From Ignavibacteriota bacterium (GTDB lineage: Bacteria; Bacteroidota; Ignavibacteria; UBA10030; SZUA-254): 64,000 nucleotides of DNA. Positions 1 through 8,924 of this stretch are shown piece after piece (positions within the stretch are counted from its first letter, which is position 1; each line of letters starts with the position of its first letter). The notes below the pieces were generated by a model. It saw only the letters and a list, made by a program, of their open reading frames with translations, was not told the origin of the DNA and made no database searches. Both the position numbers and the translations under genes were made by a program. The stretch spans positions 1 to 64,000 of the forward strand of contig JANYJZ010000013.1 of the NCBI GenBank assembly GCA_025358305.1. Reading direction: 5' to 3'.

Positions 1-7
1 TGTTAGA

Positions 8-52
8 ACTCGATAGAAATGTCAGGTATCGGACTCGATAGAAATGTCAGGT
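8..52 (+). repeat. Left IS end: two tandem 20-bp repeats
   Basis: The 20-base unit actcgatagaaatgtcaggt occurs perfectly at 8-27 and again at 33-52, giving a 25-base period. The same unit appears inverted at the right end. Paired units at each end look like a double transposase-binding site; that role is inferred. Confidence 0.85.
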
Positions 53-108
53 TTTAGGCATCTTGTGATCCAACGATTTTTGGACAACCCAAAGGATCAC
101 CAAGAGCA

Positions 109-1431
109 ATGCCAACGCAACCGGACACGAACGAGGCAACCCTGACAATGAGCGTAAAAGAGCGAGAACGACTGAAAGTGATCGGCCGCGTGGTGAAGCG
201 CGAGATCAGCTGCGTCGAGGCGGCGGAAAGCCTCGGCCTGACTGAGCGGCAGCTCTACCGGGTCCGAGATCGGTACATCGCCGATGGCGACGAGGGGCTC
301 ATCCACCGCTTGCGTGGATCGACATCAAACCATGGCTACGGGTACAAGGCGCGCGCGCGGCTACTCGAACTGTATCGCGAGCGCTACAGCGACTATGGCC
401 CGAAGCTTTTCGGGGAGATGATCGAGGAGCATCACTCGTCGATGGTAGCGAGACTCCCCGACCACGAGACGATCAGGCGCTGGCTGTTGAAGGCCGGGCT
501 CTGGACGATGGAGCGCAAGAGCCGGGCACACAGGCATAAACGGGACCGGAGAGAATCCTTGGGATCACTCTTGCAGTTCGACGGCAGCGATCACGAGTGG
601 TTCGAGAAGCGAGGTCCCAAGTGCACGCTCTTGGTAGCGATCGACGATGCGTCAAGCAGGATCCATGCTCACTTCGCCCGGTCAGAGAACACCCGGGACG
701 TCCTGTTGACACTACGAGCATATATCGAGCAATACGGCATACCACGCGAATCTTACACGGATCGGGCGAAGGTCTACAAGAACCAGAAAGGGAAGATCCC
801 GACAGACGTCGAACGCGCACTCGGCCGGCTCAGGGTCAATATGATCACGGCATACTCCCCACAGGCCAAAGGCCGGGTGGAGCGGTGCAATCGCACACTC
901 CAGGACCGGTTGGTGAAGGCCTTGCGGCGCGAGAGGATCAGTACGATCGAGGCGGCCAATCGATACCTCGAGCGCACCTTCTTGCCCGATCACAACAAGC
1001 GCTTCGCACTCACCAGGGGACTAAAGGACATCCACCGTTCGTCGAGCGGACTGGATCTCGACAACATCTTCTGCTTCGAGACGACACGGAAGGTCAACAA
1101 CGACTACACGATCACTCTTGGAGCAACACTCATCCAACTTGAAGCATCCAAGGAGGTCTCACGCCCGGTCCCCGGATCCACCGTCACGGTCCGTCGCTGG
1201 CTCAAGGATGACGAGATCAGGATCTTCTGGAACGAGCAGCAGGTCAACTTCATGCAGATCAAATCAAAGCCAAAGCCTGAAGCACCGGTCGTACAACGAC
1301 CGGCAGTCGACCATCCATGGCGGAACCTTAGACCGATCGGACGGAGCCGCTACAAGACCAGCAAGGCGGCCCAGAGGAAAGCTAACACCACAGAAGGAAA
1401 AGTAGTATCTTCAACTCCTGCTCGAACCTGA
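109..1431 (+). CDS. ISNCY-family DDE transposase
   Basis: Transposase of 440 residues expected to cut and join the ends of the surrounding IS. The N-terminus (about residues 14-60) is a helix-turn-helix region, VKREISCVEAAESLGLTERQ in part. A retroviral-integrase-like catalytic core follows, with DDE candidates Asp158 (LLQFDGSDHEW), Asp218 (YTDRAKVY) and Glu258 (KGRVERCNRTL). The second motif reads TDRA where many relatives have TDNG, so the Asp is kept but its neighbours differ. Length fits the IS1202/ISDol1 group. An alternative Met lies at 148. The reading frame is intact, so the element may still be active. Exact family name is from recognised motifs, not from a database comparison. Confidence 0.85.
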   Translation: MPTQPDTNEATLTMSVKERERLKVIGRVVKREISCVEAAESLGLTERQLYRVRDRYIADGDEGLIHRLRGSTSNHGYGYKARARLLELYRERYSDYGPKLFGEMIEEHHSSMVARLPDHETIRRWLLKAGLWTMERKSRAHRHKRDRRESLGSLLQFDGSDHEWFEKRGPKCTLLVAIDDASSRIHAHFARSENTRDVLLTLRAYIEQYGIPRESYTDRAKVYKNQKGKIPTDVERALGRLRVNMITAYSPQAKGRVERCNRTLQDRLVKALRRERISTIEAANRYLERTFLPDHNKRFALTRGLKDIHRSSSGLDLDNIFCFETTRKVNNDYTITLGATLIQLEASKEVSRPVPGSTVTVRRWLKDDEIRIFWNEQQVNFMQIKSKPKPEAPVVQRPAVDHPWRNLRPIGRSRYKTSKAAQRKANTTEGKVVSSTPART

Positions 1432-1471
1432 CACTTCTATCGAGTTAAGATACCTGACATATCTATCGAGT
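1426..1471 (-). repeat. Right IS end: two inverted 20-bp repeats
   Basis: Minus-strand copies of the left-end 20-base unit lie at 1426-1445 and 1452-1471, each with one mismatch and a 26-base period. The inner copy overlaps the transposase stop codon at 1429-1431, so the gene runs into the IS end. Confidence 0.85.
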
Positions 1472-1540
1472 TACTACATATGGCGAATTGACCTTTTGTC
1501 TGGCAGAGTTCGCGGCGCACGATACAGAATAAAATGAAGA

Positions 1541-1574
1541 AAGTCCCGCAAATCGCTCAGCGGGACTTTTTTAC
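1541..1574. terminator. Rho-independent terminator, bidirectional
   Basis: A perfect 9-bp stem, aagtcccgc (1541-1549) with gcgggactt (1560-1568), is followed on the plus strand by six T. On the minus strand it follows the pyk stop and is trailed by a T-rich stretch. It probably ends pyk transcription and shields it from the IS. Confidence 0.75.
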
Positions 1575-1591
1575 CGTTCTCTTTGGGTTGC

Positions 1592-3034
1592 TTACACCCT
1601 ATCCACCTTGATCGTGTTGGTCGGGTGCCCTTCGAAAAGCGGGATCCCCGCCAGCATGACCACCGTCTCGCCGCGCTCCACGTAGCCTTCGCGCAAGAGC
1701 TGCTCTTGAATCATCCGGAACGTCTCGTCGGTGTCCTTCTTCAGGTCCTCGACGATCAACCCGCGGATCCCCCAGATGAGATTCAGCCGCCGCATGATCT
1801 TCTTCCGGTCCGTCACAGCGAGGATCCTCGCCGGCGGCCGGAACTTGGCGACGTGCGCCGCCGTCGAACCCGAATGGGTCAGAACGACGATCGTTGATGC
1901 CTTCAGCTGATCGGCGAGGATGCACGCCGACCGGCTCAGCGGATCGTATTCATGCGTCGAGGGGAGCCAGTCGGGATCGAACTTCGTCGTCTTGCCCACC
2001 TGCTCTTCCGTCTTCCGGATGATGCGATCCATCATCTGGATCGCCTGGATCGGGTAGGCGCCCACGGAGGTCTCGCCGCTCAGCATTACCGCATCTGCGC
2101 CGTCGAGGACCGCGTTCGCCACGTCGCTCGCTTCAGCGCGCGTCGGCGTCGCGTTCTGGATCATCGTCTCGAGCATCTGCGTCGCGATGATGACCGGCTT
2201 GCCCACCTCGTTGCACCTCCGGACGATCATCTTCTGCAACAACGGAACGTCTTCCGTCGGGAGTTCCACGCCGAGGTCCCCGCGCGCCACCATGACAGCG
2301 TCGGTCTCCTTCAGGATCTCCTCGAGATTCTCGATCGCTTCCGGTTTCTCGATCTTGGCGATGATGGGGATCTTCCTTCCCTTCGGACCATGCTCGATGA
2401 TGAAATCCCTGAGATGCGCCACATCGGCCGCACGGCGCACGAACGAGAGCGCGATGTAGTCGATGTCGTACTGGAACCCAAAGATGAGGTCCTCCTTGTC
2501 CTTCTCCGTGAGCGACGGAGCCGAAACGTTGACGCCCGGAAGGTTGATGCCTTTGTGGGCGCTGAGGATGCCGCCGACCTGAACGCGTGTGAGAACATCC
2601 TGGCCGCGCACCTCTTGGACCCTGAGTTCGACCTTTCCATCGTCGAGGAGGACGCGGTCCCCGGGACGCACGTCGCCGGGAAGGTGCTGATACGTCGTCG
2701 AGAACCGCGATGCGTCGCCGAGGCACTCCTCGGTCGTGATCGTCACCATGTCGTCGAGCTTCAGTTCGATCGTCTTCGTCTTGAGTTCCCCGATCCGGAT
2801 CTTCGGGCCCTGGAGGTCCTGGATGATGCTGATCGGTTCGCCGGTTTCATCGGAGGCAATCCGCAGATTCTGGAGCATCACGAGATGCTCATCGTGCGTC
2901 CCGTGGGAAAAGTTCAGCCGCGCGGCCCCCATGCCTGCTCGCACCATATGCGCGATGACCTTCGCCGAGGAGGAGACGGGACCGAGCGTACAGATGACCT
3001 TCGTTCTTGCAAAAACACGTTTCACGTTTTCCAT
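1592..3034 (-). CDS. pyk: Pyruvate kinase
   Basis: Converts phosphoenolpyruvate and ADP to pyruvate and ATP, the last step of glycolysis in the cytoplasm. The 480-residue length is normal for bacterial enzymes. The N-terminal region RTKVICTLGP begins the TIM barrel. The substrate and Mg-binding segment IIAKIEKPEAIENL and the downstream MVARGDLGVELP are intact, and MLSGETSVGAYP marks the end of the A domain. The C-terminal domain (about 350-480) has the usual LTHSGSTA turn. It lies 9 bases downstream of the sirtuin gene and is likely co-transcribed with the sirtuin and acylase genes. A strong hairpin terminator follows. Confidence 0.96.
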   Translation of the reverse strand: MENVKRVFARTKVICTLGPVSSSAKVIAHMVRAGMGAARLNFSHGTHDEHLVMLQNLRIASDETGEPISIIQDLQGPKIRIGELKTKTIELKLDDMVTITTEECLGDASRFSTTYQHLPGDVRPGDRVLLDDGKVELRVQEVRGQDVLTRVQVGGILSAHKGINLPGVNVSAPSLTEKDKEDLIFGFQYDIDYIALSFVRRAADVAHLRDFIIEHGPKGRKIPIIAKIEKPEAIENLEEILKETDAVMVARGDLGVELPTEDVPLLQKMIVRRCNEVGKPVIIATQMLETMIQNATPTRAEASDVANAVLDGADAVMLSGETSVGAYPIQAIQMMDRIIRKTEEQVGKTTKFDPDWLPSTHEYDPLSRSACILADQLKASTIVVLTHSGSTAAHVAKFRPPARILAVTDRKKIMRRLNLIWGIRGLIVEDLKKDTDETFRMIQEQLLREGYVERGETVVMLAGIPLFEGHPTNTIKVDRV

Positions 3035-3043
3035 GTGTACCCG

Positions 3044-3805
3044 TTAATGTTCAACATACGCCAACAACGCCGGGAGGACCTCTCCCGCTTTTCCCAAAAG
3101 GACCTCGTCCGCCATCGGGCTGAGATCGGTCCGTTCGATATTCACTTCTACAAGATACGCACCAGCGCGCCGCGCGTCGGTCGGCAGCGATGCGGCCGGG
3201 TAAACGACCGACGAAGTGCCGACGGCGAAAAAGACGTCCGCCGCCGTTGCGGCCTCGACGCTCGCGTTCCATTCTTCCTCGGGGAGAAGCTCCCCGAACC
3301 AGACCACATCGGGCCGAACCAGCCCCCCGCACGCCACGCATAACGGCGCCTTCGTCTGTCCCGCGATCTCTTCCGGCGTCGCCGGCCGGCGGCACGTCAT
3401 GCAGTAGTTCCTCTCGATATTGCCGTGGAGCTCATGCACCGTGCGACTCCCCGCTCTGCGGTGGAGATCGTCGATATTCTGCGTGACGACGATGCACGAC
3501 GGATAACGTTGGTCCATCGCTGCGATCGCGTCGTGGCCCGCGTTCGGCCGGACCGACGATATTACCTCTTTCCTGTGCTGATACCATTGCCAGACAAGAT
3601 CGGGATTCCGCATGAAGGCGTCGATGTTCGCCAGCTCCTCCGGCCGGAACTTCTTCCAGAGCCCGTTCTCGCCCCGGAACGTCGGCACGCCGCTTTCGGC
3701 GGAGATGCCCGCGCCTGTGAAGACGACGATGCGGCCCGCCTCCTTCAGACGCAAGAGAAGCTCCGCGGAACAAGGGGCGGCCGGACTCTTATGGTCGGAG
3801 TTCAC
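3044..3805 (-). CDS. NAD-dependent sirtuin deacylase, class III type
   Basis: Sir2-family enzyme that removes acyl groups from lysines using NAD. The open frame extends to 3895, but that part overlaps the acylase gene, so I start at GTG 3805 (253 residues; 17-base overlap with the upstream gene). Motifs: GAGISAESG near residue 31, TQNIDD near 108, catalytic His127 in ELHG, zinc cysteines 135, 138, 156 and 159, and RPDVVWFGE. Tyr75 and Arg78 (WYQHR) match the YxxR pair of CobB/SIRT5-type class III sirtuins, which bind succinyl or malonyl lysine; that preference is inferred. It sits between a penicillin-acylase-like gene and pyk, suggesting a role in metabolic acylation control. The start is the least certain point. 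Confidence 0.9.
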   Translation of the reverse strand: MNSDHKSPAAPCSAELLLRLKEAGRIVVFTGAGISAESGVPTFRGENGLWKKFRPEELANIDAFMRNPDLVWQWYQHRKEVISSVRPNAGHDAIAAMDQRYPSCIVVTQNIDDLHRRAGSRTVHELHGNIERNYCMTCRRPATPEEIAGQTKAPLCVACGGLVRPDVVWFGELLPEEEWNASVEAATAADVFFAVGTSSVVYPAASLPTDARRAGAYLVEVNIERTDLSPMADEVLLGKAGEVLPALLAYVEH

Positions 3806-6209
3806 AATGATCCCAATTGCTTCGTTCGATCTCTTTCCAGTCGATGCTGAGCCGCAGATACCCGCCGTTGAGCCAGAGCGGGACCTGGTCATCATAGTGC
3901 GCCTGCAGCGGCTGTCCCGATTCGCCGGAGGTGATCACCGTATAGGCGACCATCGGATCTGCGAGATCGATCACCTGCCGCATCGACGGTCCGACGGTAA
4001 CGCCGTACGGCGCCGTGAATCTGTATTCGCTCTTGTTCAGCGTCGTCCCGCCGCCGGCGATCGGGAACGGTCCGATGTTGAAGACATGGTCGAGAGGTTT
4101 GCGGCTGCCAAACGGGTGGCTGAACGTCACCGTATGGAGCATCCCCCACTGCCACGTCTTCATCTCGGGACCGTGCGATGTGCGAAGCTCATCAACGGCG
4201 TCGGCAAGGCTCTTACGCAGGATGTCGCGCTTTGATTCGATTTGCGGTGTTCTCCGGTCGTCGAACCACCGGGAACTGTCGGCAGCAAGGAGCGAACTCG
4301 TCACACGATACGGAATTGCGCTGAAAAACACAAAGTCCCGGAACAGGTCGCTCCCCATGTCGTCCTCGTACGTGTTCTGGAGGAGCTTCATGAAGAAAAC
4401 ATTGAAGATCGTCGTGGAGACATCGTTCTGCGTGAACCGAAAATCCCAGTTCCGTAAATACGTCAGAGCGTCGGCGATCTCTTGGGACGGCGCAGGGGCG
4501 TCGGTGAACGCGGCGAGAAGGTCGCCTGTCACGTCGCGCGCGTAATAGGACGTCAGGTCCTGCTGGAACTGCTTGAAGTCGTCGGCGGAGAGCTTCTCCG
4601 TGGTCTTGAGCAGGTGCCGGATCCGCTCGATGCGCGCCGGGGGCTCCCAAAGGTTTGAAAGATAGTAGGGGTACCCCGCGTCGGCGATCTTTTGGTTCGC
4701 ACACGCCACGAACCCTTCGGGAGGATTGATCGCATGTGGAAGCTTTTCGAACGGCACGAACCCCTTCCATTCGGTCTCGGGTTCGTTTCCGGCGAGCGGC
4801 AGCATCGGGTTCCCCTTTCCGCGGATGGGGACGCGCGCGGCGGTCCAGTAGGCGATCGTCCCGCCGGTGTCGGCATACACGACGGCTTGGCCCGGCACCG
4901 TCAGGTTGCTCATCGCCTGCGCGAACTCTCCCGCGTTCGTCGCCACATTCGCCTTCATGAACCCGTACGTCTCGTCGCTCACCTCGAATCCGGTCCAGCG
5001 CATCGCGAGCGGCGTCCGGTGTTCGAGCGAATCAAGGTGCTTGTGCATAGGATGGACGTCGTTCACGATCGGGCCATGGCGCGTGCTGCGCGCCATGAAC
5101 ACGAGGCTGTCGGACTTCCCCATATAGATCTTTTCTTCCCGTTCCTCGATCGGGAACGACGACCCGTGGTAGCGGTAATGCCCCGGCTTCGTCGTGTCGA
5201 GCTCTTCAGCGTAGAAGTCGGCGTCGTCGATCATCGCGTTCGTGAGTCCCCAGGCGAGCGCGTTATTATGGCCGATGACGACGAGAGGCATGCCGGGGAG
5301 CGAGACGCCGGCGACGTTCCAGCCGGGCGCCGACAGGTGCAGCAGATACCAGCGAGACGGACAGGGCATGGCAAGATGGGGGTCGTTCGCCAGGAGCGGC
5401 TTGCCCGTCAGGGACCGCGTCGAATCGACCGCCCACGCGTTGCTCCCCGCTTCGAGCCCGCCGAGTTGGAAGAATGACCGGTACGAACGGGCGGCTTCCA
5501 TCATGCTGCTGATCCCAGAGAGTGAACGTTTCATAAGAGAGGTCGGCACGGTGACCGCGACGGAATCGGGGAAGGCCGGGATGATCTCCTGGAGCATCTC
5601 CGGGGAGACGCGCTGGGCGAGCTCGCCGTAGGTCAGGTCGGTCCACCAGGCGAGGTTGAGTTCCCACGCGGTGAGCCGGGTGACGAGGATGCTTTGGCGA
5701 ACCGTCCAGGGCTCCGGCGCGTAGTTGAGCATGTCGAATTCTATCGGGTACTTCCCCTGGTGGTCTGCGATGTAGGCGTTGACGCCCGCCGCGTAGTCCT
5801 CGAGGATCTGGCGCGATTCCGGGTGCATCGCTTCTTCGATCCGCGCGGCGACGTCGCGGAGATCGATCGTGCGGAAGAGGAGGTCGAGGTCCAAGGCGGG
5901 CTTGCCGAGCACCTCTGCGAGACGCCCTTCCCCGGCGCGGCGCATGAGGTCCATCTGCCAGAGACGGTCCTGGGCGTGGACGTACCCGGTGGCCATCATG
6001 AGGTCGTGCGTGTCGCCTGCCTGGATGTGCGGAACGCCGTATTCGTCGCGGTAGACCTGCACCGGCGCGTGAAGGGCCGTGATCTGGATCGAGCCGCGGG
6101 TGACGGGAAAGGATTTTGTCACGAGGTGCCGGAGAAACAGCGCGGCGGTGACGAGGACGATGAGCAGGGTGCAGCTAAACCCGATGACGAACCTGGTAAA
6201 CCTTGACAA
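3789..6209 (-). CDS. Penicillin acylase family N-terminal-nucleophile hydrolase
   Basis: An 806-residue Ntn-hydrolase of the penicillin G acylase, cephalosporin acylase and acyl-homoserine-lactone acylase family. An N-terminal hydrophobic segment (about 7-27) acts as signal or anchor, so it is probably periplasmic. The precursor is expected to cut itself before Ser256 in GSNAWAV, freeing the beta-chain nucleophile. Other family landmarks are NDPHL after it and GHNNALAWGLTN near residue 315. The start is TTG 6209, chosen because no ATG precedes the anchor segment. The gene begins a minus-strand operon with the sirtuin and pyk genes. The substrate cannot be told from sequence: antibiotics, N-acyl amino acids and homoserine lactones are all possible. 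Confidence 0.9.
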   Translation of the reverse strand: MSRFTRFVIGFSCTLLIVLVTAALFLRHLVTKSFPVTRGSIQITALHAPVQVYRDEYGVPHIQAGDTHDLMMATGYVHAQDRLWQMDLMRRAGEGRLAEVLGKPALDLDLLFRTIDLRDVAARIEEAMHPESRQILEDYAAGVNAYIADHQGKYPIEFDMLNYAPEPWTVRQSILVTRLTAWELNLAWWTDLTYGELAQRVSPEMLQEIIPAFPDSVAVTVPTSLMKRSLSGISSMMEAARSYRSFFQLGGLEAGSNAWAVDSTRSLTGKPLLANDPHLAMPCPSRWYLLHLSAPGWNVAGVSLPGMPLVVIGHNNALAWGLTNAMIDDADFYAEELDTTKPGHYRYHGSSFPIEEREEKIYMGKSDSLVFMARSTRHGPIVNDVHPMHKHLDSLEHRTPLAMRWTGFEVSDETYGFMKANVATNAGEFAQAMSNLTVPGQAVVYADTGGTIAYWTAARVPIRGKGNPMLPLAGNEPETEWKGFVPFEKLPHAINPPEGFVACANQKIADAGYPYYLSNLWEPPARIERIRHLLKTTEKLSADDFKQFQQDLTSYYARDVTGDLLAAFTDAPAPSQEIADALTYLRNWDFRFTQNDVSTTIFNVFFMKLLQNTYEDDMGSDLFRDFVFFSAIPYRVTSSLLAADSSRWFDDRRTPQIESKRDILRKSLADAVDELRTSHGPEMKTWQWGMLHTVTFSHPFGSRKPLDHVFNIGPFPIAGGGTTLNKSEYRFTAPYGVTVGPSMRQVIDLADPMVAYTVITSGESGQPLQAHYDDQVPLWLNGGYLRLSIDWKEIERSNWDHCELRP

Positions 6210-6270
6210 TAGGGCTATTCCTGTACTGGGCGGTCAGTGAATCATGCGCTGCCTTCGAGGTTTCCGGCAA

Positions 6271-6308
6271 AAAACAAAAATCCCGTCCCGGGAGGAACCG
6301 GAACGGGA
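6271..6308 (-). terminator. Rho-independent terminator of the FadL-like gene
   Basis: On the minus strand tcccgttccgg pairs with ccgggacggga (plus 6281-6308), followed by TTTTTGTTTTTTG. It lies directly downstream of the outer-membrane protein gene and upstream of the acylase operon. Confidence 0.85.
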
Positions 6309-6355
6309 TAATATACATCTTTCACAAACCTCCTGCAACGCCTTCAAAAGCGCCT

Positions 6356-7786
6356 TCAAAAGCGGTACGAGACCGTCGAGACGAGGTTGTGGGTCTTGAT
6401 ATGTTCGACGGACGTGTACGTGCCGGCGTAGATCTGATGGAACGTGTCCCACATGCCGTACGCGTAGCCAACGTCCACGAGGATCGACTGGTCCACCATG
6501 AACCCGAGGCCGCCCGTGATGTACTTCTGCGCGAAGTCCGACGGGTCGCCGTCGTACGGGGACGGGAGGTACATGAACCCGGCCCGGAGTTTCACGTCGC
6601 CGCCGGGGATCTCATATTCGCCGCCAGCGCGAAGATTGAGCGTCGGCCGGAAGATCGTCTTGATGTCGGTATTGTAACCGAGGAGCCGTGCGTTCGCGTT
6701 CCGGAACTCCATCTGCGTCCAGTCGGTGTATTCCAAATCGCCGGCGAGCGTTAGGTTCTGCATCGTGAATGCGGCGCCGCCGGAGAAGACGAACGGCGTC
6801 GTGACGTCGTATTCATTCGCCGTGCCGGGATCGCCGTTCGCCGGGTCGTTGCGGATATCGCCGTTGTCGAACACGCTCGTGGCATCCGAGGAGTATGTCT
6901 CGCGGATGGTCATCCAGGTCGGCGTCTTGAGCGCGAGACCGAGCTGTCCGTGCGGGCTGAATTTATAGAGAAGCCCGACCTTGGCAGTGAACCCGCTCAG
7001 GTCGCTGTTGATGATATCGCTCACCGTGAGCGAGGTCATATCGAACGGGAACGTCGAGTAGTTGTTCGCAAGGTCCTGTTCACGGTAGGTCCTGTTGTAC
7101 GAGTACGATCCGGAAAGGAAGTCCAGCGTCACGCCGACGTAGAGGTTGCGCGCGGCTTCGGCCGCACCCGAGAACGAGACGTAGTTCAATCCGCCGCCTT
7201 CGAGGAGCTTGCCGCTTTGGGTCAGATTGTTCGTGATCGGGCTGACGAACGTTCCGGAGACCGTGTCGATGCGGGCGAGTAGAAGCGCTTCGGCGCGCGT
7301 GATGTCGGCCGGATACGGCTGGCCGTCGGGGGCCCACTGCTGAATTATGCTGCTCAGAGGGTTGAACCCCTTGAACGACAGGCCTGTCGTGAAATCCGCC
7401 TGCCGCCCGTAGCCGAGCCCGAGAACGAGGCTCCCGCGCGTCGCGGGGACCACGTAGGCGAGGCCCGCATCGTTGAGAGCGGTCTGGCTGTTCGTGAACG
7501 ATTCCGAACTACCGAGGAACGTGCTGTTATTGCCGTACGCGGTGTGCGACAAACCGAGCGAAAGCTCGTTCATCTCGAGAAGCGCGAGCCCGGCGGGGTT
7601 CCAGTAGGAAGAGCTGAAGTCATTCGCGGTCGCCGTCGAAGCGTTGCCCATGCCGAGGGAACGCGCGCCGACGCCGAGACCGAGCGTCGAGAACCGCAGG
7701 GCGTCCTCCGGGAACTGCGCCATAACAAAGGTCGAAGCAACAAGTATTCCACACAAGAGCGAAACGATCCGTTTCATCATCATCAC
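6356..7786 (-). CDS. OmpP1/FadL-like outer-membrane transport protein
   Basis: A 476-residue protein with a signal peptide (about 1-23, cleaved after VMA). The mature start FPEDALRFSTLGLGVGARSL leads to the motif SSSYWNPAGLALL, typical of FadL/PorV-like barrels in Bacteroidota relatives. The rest alternates short polar and hydrophobic beta strands and ends with an aromatic residue (VSTVSYRF), as outer-membrane barrels do. FadL proteins carry hydrophobic compounds across the outer membrane; PorV-like relatives serve type IX secretion. Sequence alone does not separate these. Four Met codons in a row open the frame, so the start may be shifted by a few residues. It lies 23 bases after the Tyr-rich lipoprotein gene, so the two are probably one operon. 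Confidence 0.8.
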   Translation of the reverse strand: MMMMKRIVSLLCGILVASTFVMAQFPEDALRFSTLGLGVGARSLGMGNASTATANDFSSSYWNPAGLALLEMNELSLGLSHTAYGNNSTFLGSSESFTNSQTALNDAGLAYVVPATRGSLVLGLGYGRQADFTTGLSFKGFNPLSSIIQQWAPDGQPYPADITRAEALLLARIDTVSGTFVSPITNNLTQSGKLLEGGGLNYVSFSGAAEAARNLYVGVTLDFLSGSYSYNRTYREQDLANNYSTFPFDMTSLTVSDIINSDLSGFTAKVGLLYKFSPHGQLGLALKTPTWMTIRETYSSDATSVFDNGDIRNDPANGDPGTANEYDVTTPFVFSGGAAFTMQNLTLAGDLEYTDWTQMEFRNANARLLGYNTDIKTIFRPTLNLRAGGEYEIPGGDVKLRAGFMYLPSPYDGDPSDFAQKYITGGLGFMVDQSILVDVGYAYGMWDTFHQIYAGTYTSVEHIKTHNLVSTVSYRF

Positions 7787-7809
7787 AGATTGCAGTTGGA
7801 CAAAGTCAC

Positions 7810-8841
7810 TTAGTTAGGACGCCCGCCGCGCGTACTTCCGCCGCGGGATGAGCCGCTCGCCGGCGCCGATCCGCGTCCGGAGGACGGGGGCGGTGAACTC
7901 GGCTGCGGTGAATAGCTCGGTGCGCTGCTGCGCGGCGCCGATCCGCCGTCACGCGACGGGGGATTGTACGCAGGCGCGGATGAACCGCGCTCCGACGGGG
8001 CTCCCTGGGAGGTTGAGCCGCGCTGACGGTAGACGCGCGAATTTCCTGTGCGCGTTGAGGAGCCGCGCTGGCCATTGCCGCTGCGCGACGTGCCGGAGTT
8101 GGGCCGGGGGGCGACGCTTCTCGTGTTCCCGGAGGTGCGTGACGATCCGCCTAGGGCCGGCGTTCCCGAACCCGTGCGGGACGGAGATCCAGCCGAAGAC
8201 CCGTTCCGTGATCCGGTCGGCAGCGTGCCCGTGCTCGGGCCATAATTCGTGCCGTCAGGGGGAGGCATGCGCGTACCAACGTTGATCTGGCGACCACCGG
8301 TGCTCCCGCGGTTCGAGCCCAAGTCCCGTGTACCGTGATTCATCGGCCTGCCGTTGTAGGAATAACCATTGCCGTAGTACGGAGAGCCTCCGTAGTACGG
8401 ATAATGATACGGCGAGTAGTAGCCGTCCCAATAGGGTGAATATCCGACGTACGGCGAACCGCACCACCACGGATCATAATAGTCGAAGTAGGCGTAGGCC
8501 CAGGGATCCCGGTAGGCGACGTTGAACGCGTACGAGGGCCACATGGTCGACGGATAGTACGAGGGATAATAGTAGCAGAAGCCGACGCGCGGATGGTTGT
8601 CCCAGTCCTGATTGCCGTACCCCGAGTTGTCGTAATTGTCATTGTCGTTCGGCTCGACGTTCTCGCCGTTCGCGTTGTCCTCGGTCGCGACCTGCTGGTC
8701 CTGGTCGGCCGGCTTATCGGCTGACTCGTACCCCCTGGTCGACTCGCGGGTGACGCCGACCTGGGTATAGCAGCCGGAGACAAACAGGGCGCCGATGCTC
8801 AGGAAAGCGCACATCAGCCAAAGAGATAATCGTGTTTTCAT
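7810..8841 (-). CDS. Tyr-rich, low-complexity lipoprotein of unknown function
   Basis: I do not recognise a family. The start at 8841 (343 residues) is preferred over the in-frame ATG at 8904 because AAGGA lies just upstream and a signal peptide follows, ending in the lipobox LFVSGC. The middle (about 80-185) is strikingly rich in Tyr, Trp, Pro and Gly, with YYYPSYYP and SPYWDGYYSPYHYPYYGG stretches. The C-terminal 150 residues are almost all Ser, Gly, Arg, Pro and Thr. Such composition suggests a disordered, possibly self-associating cell-surface protein. It is the first gene after a good promoter and precedes the FadL-like gene. Confidence 0.7.
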   Translation of the reverse strand: MKTRLSLWLMCAFLSIGALFVSGCYTQVGVTRESTRGYESADKPADQDQQVATEDNANGENVEPNDNDNYDNSGYGNQDWDNHPRVGFCYYYPSYYPSTMWPSYAFNVAYRDPWAYAYFDYYDPWWCGSPYVGYSPYWDGYYSPYHYPYYGGSPYYGNGYSYNGRPMNHGTRDLGSNRGSTGGRQINVGTRMPPPDGTNYGPSTGTLPTGSRNGSSAGSPSRTGSGTPALGGSSRTSGNTRSVAPRPNSGTSRSGNGQRGSSTRTGNSRVYRQRGSTSQGAPSERGSSAPAYNPPSRDGGSAPRSSAPSYSPQPSSPPPSSGRGSAPASGSSRGGSTRGGRPN

Positions 8842-8924
8842 GGGGTCCTTCACTTTCTGCGAGTAGTGGTCTCTACTACCATAGAATAGCAATCCTGATG
8901 CCACAAATTAGGCTACTTCTCCAT

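Larger units (their letters stand above)
1..1478 (+). mobile_element. Insertion sequence, ISNCY (IS1202/ISDol1-like) type
   Basis: A complete-looking insertion sequence with one transposase gene, bounded by inverted terminal sequences. The left end starts TGTTAGAACTCGATAG at base 1. The right end read on the minus strand starts TGTAGTAACTCGATAG, ending at base 1478, so both ends run TG...CA. The match continues about 30 bases inward. Because the left end coincides with the window edge, the flanking target duplication cannot be checked and the left boundary could lie slightly further out. Family assignment comes from the transposase and is moderately sure. Confidence 0.8.

Noticed and set aside
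1952-3343. Plus-strand open frame of 463 codons opposite pyk
   Set aside because: Arg/His/Asp-rich shadow spanning two real minus-strand genes.
3806-3895. Upstream extension of the sirtuin gene
   Set aside because: Lies inside the acylase coding region and reads as a frame shadow; sirtuins do not need it.
7840-8300. CRISPR-like or tandem DNA repeat in the lipoprotein gene tail
   Set aside because: The repetition is from Ser/Gly/Arg codon bias; no fixed repeat unit or spacers.
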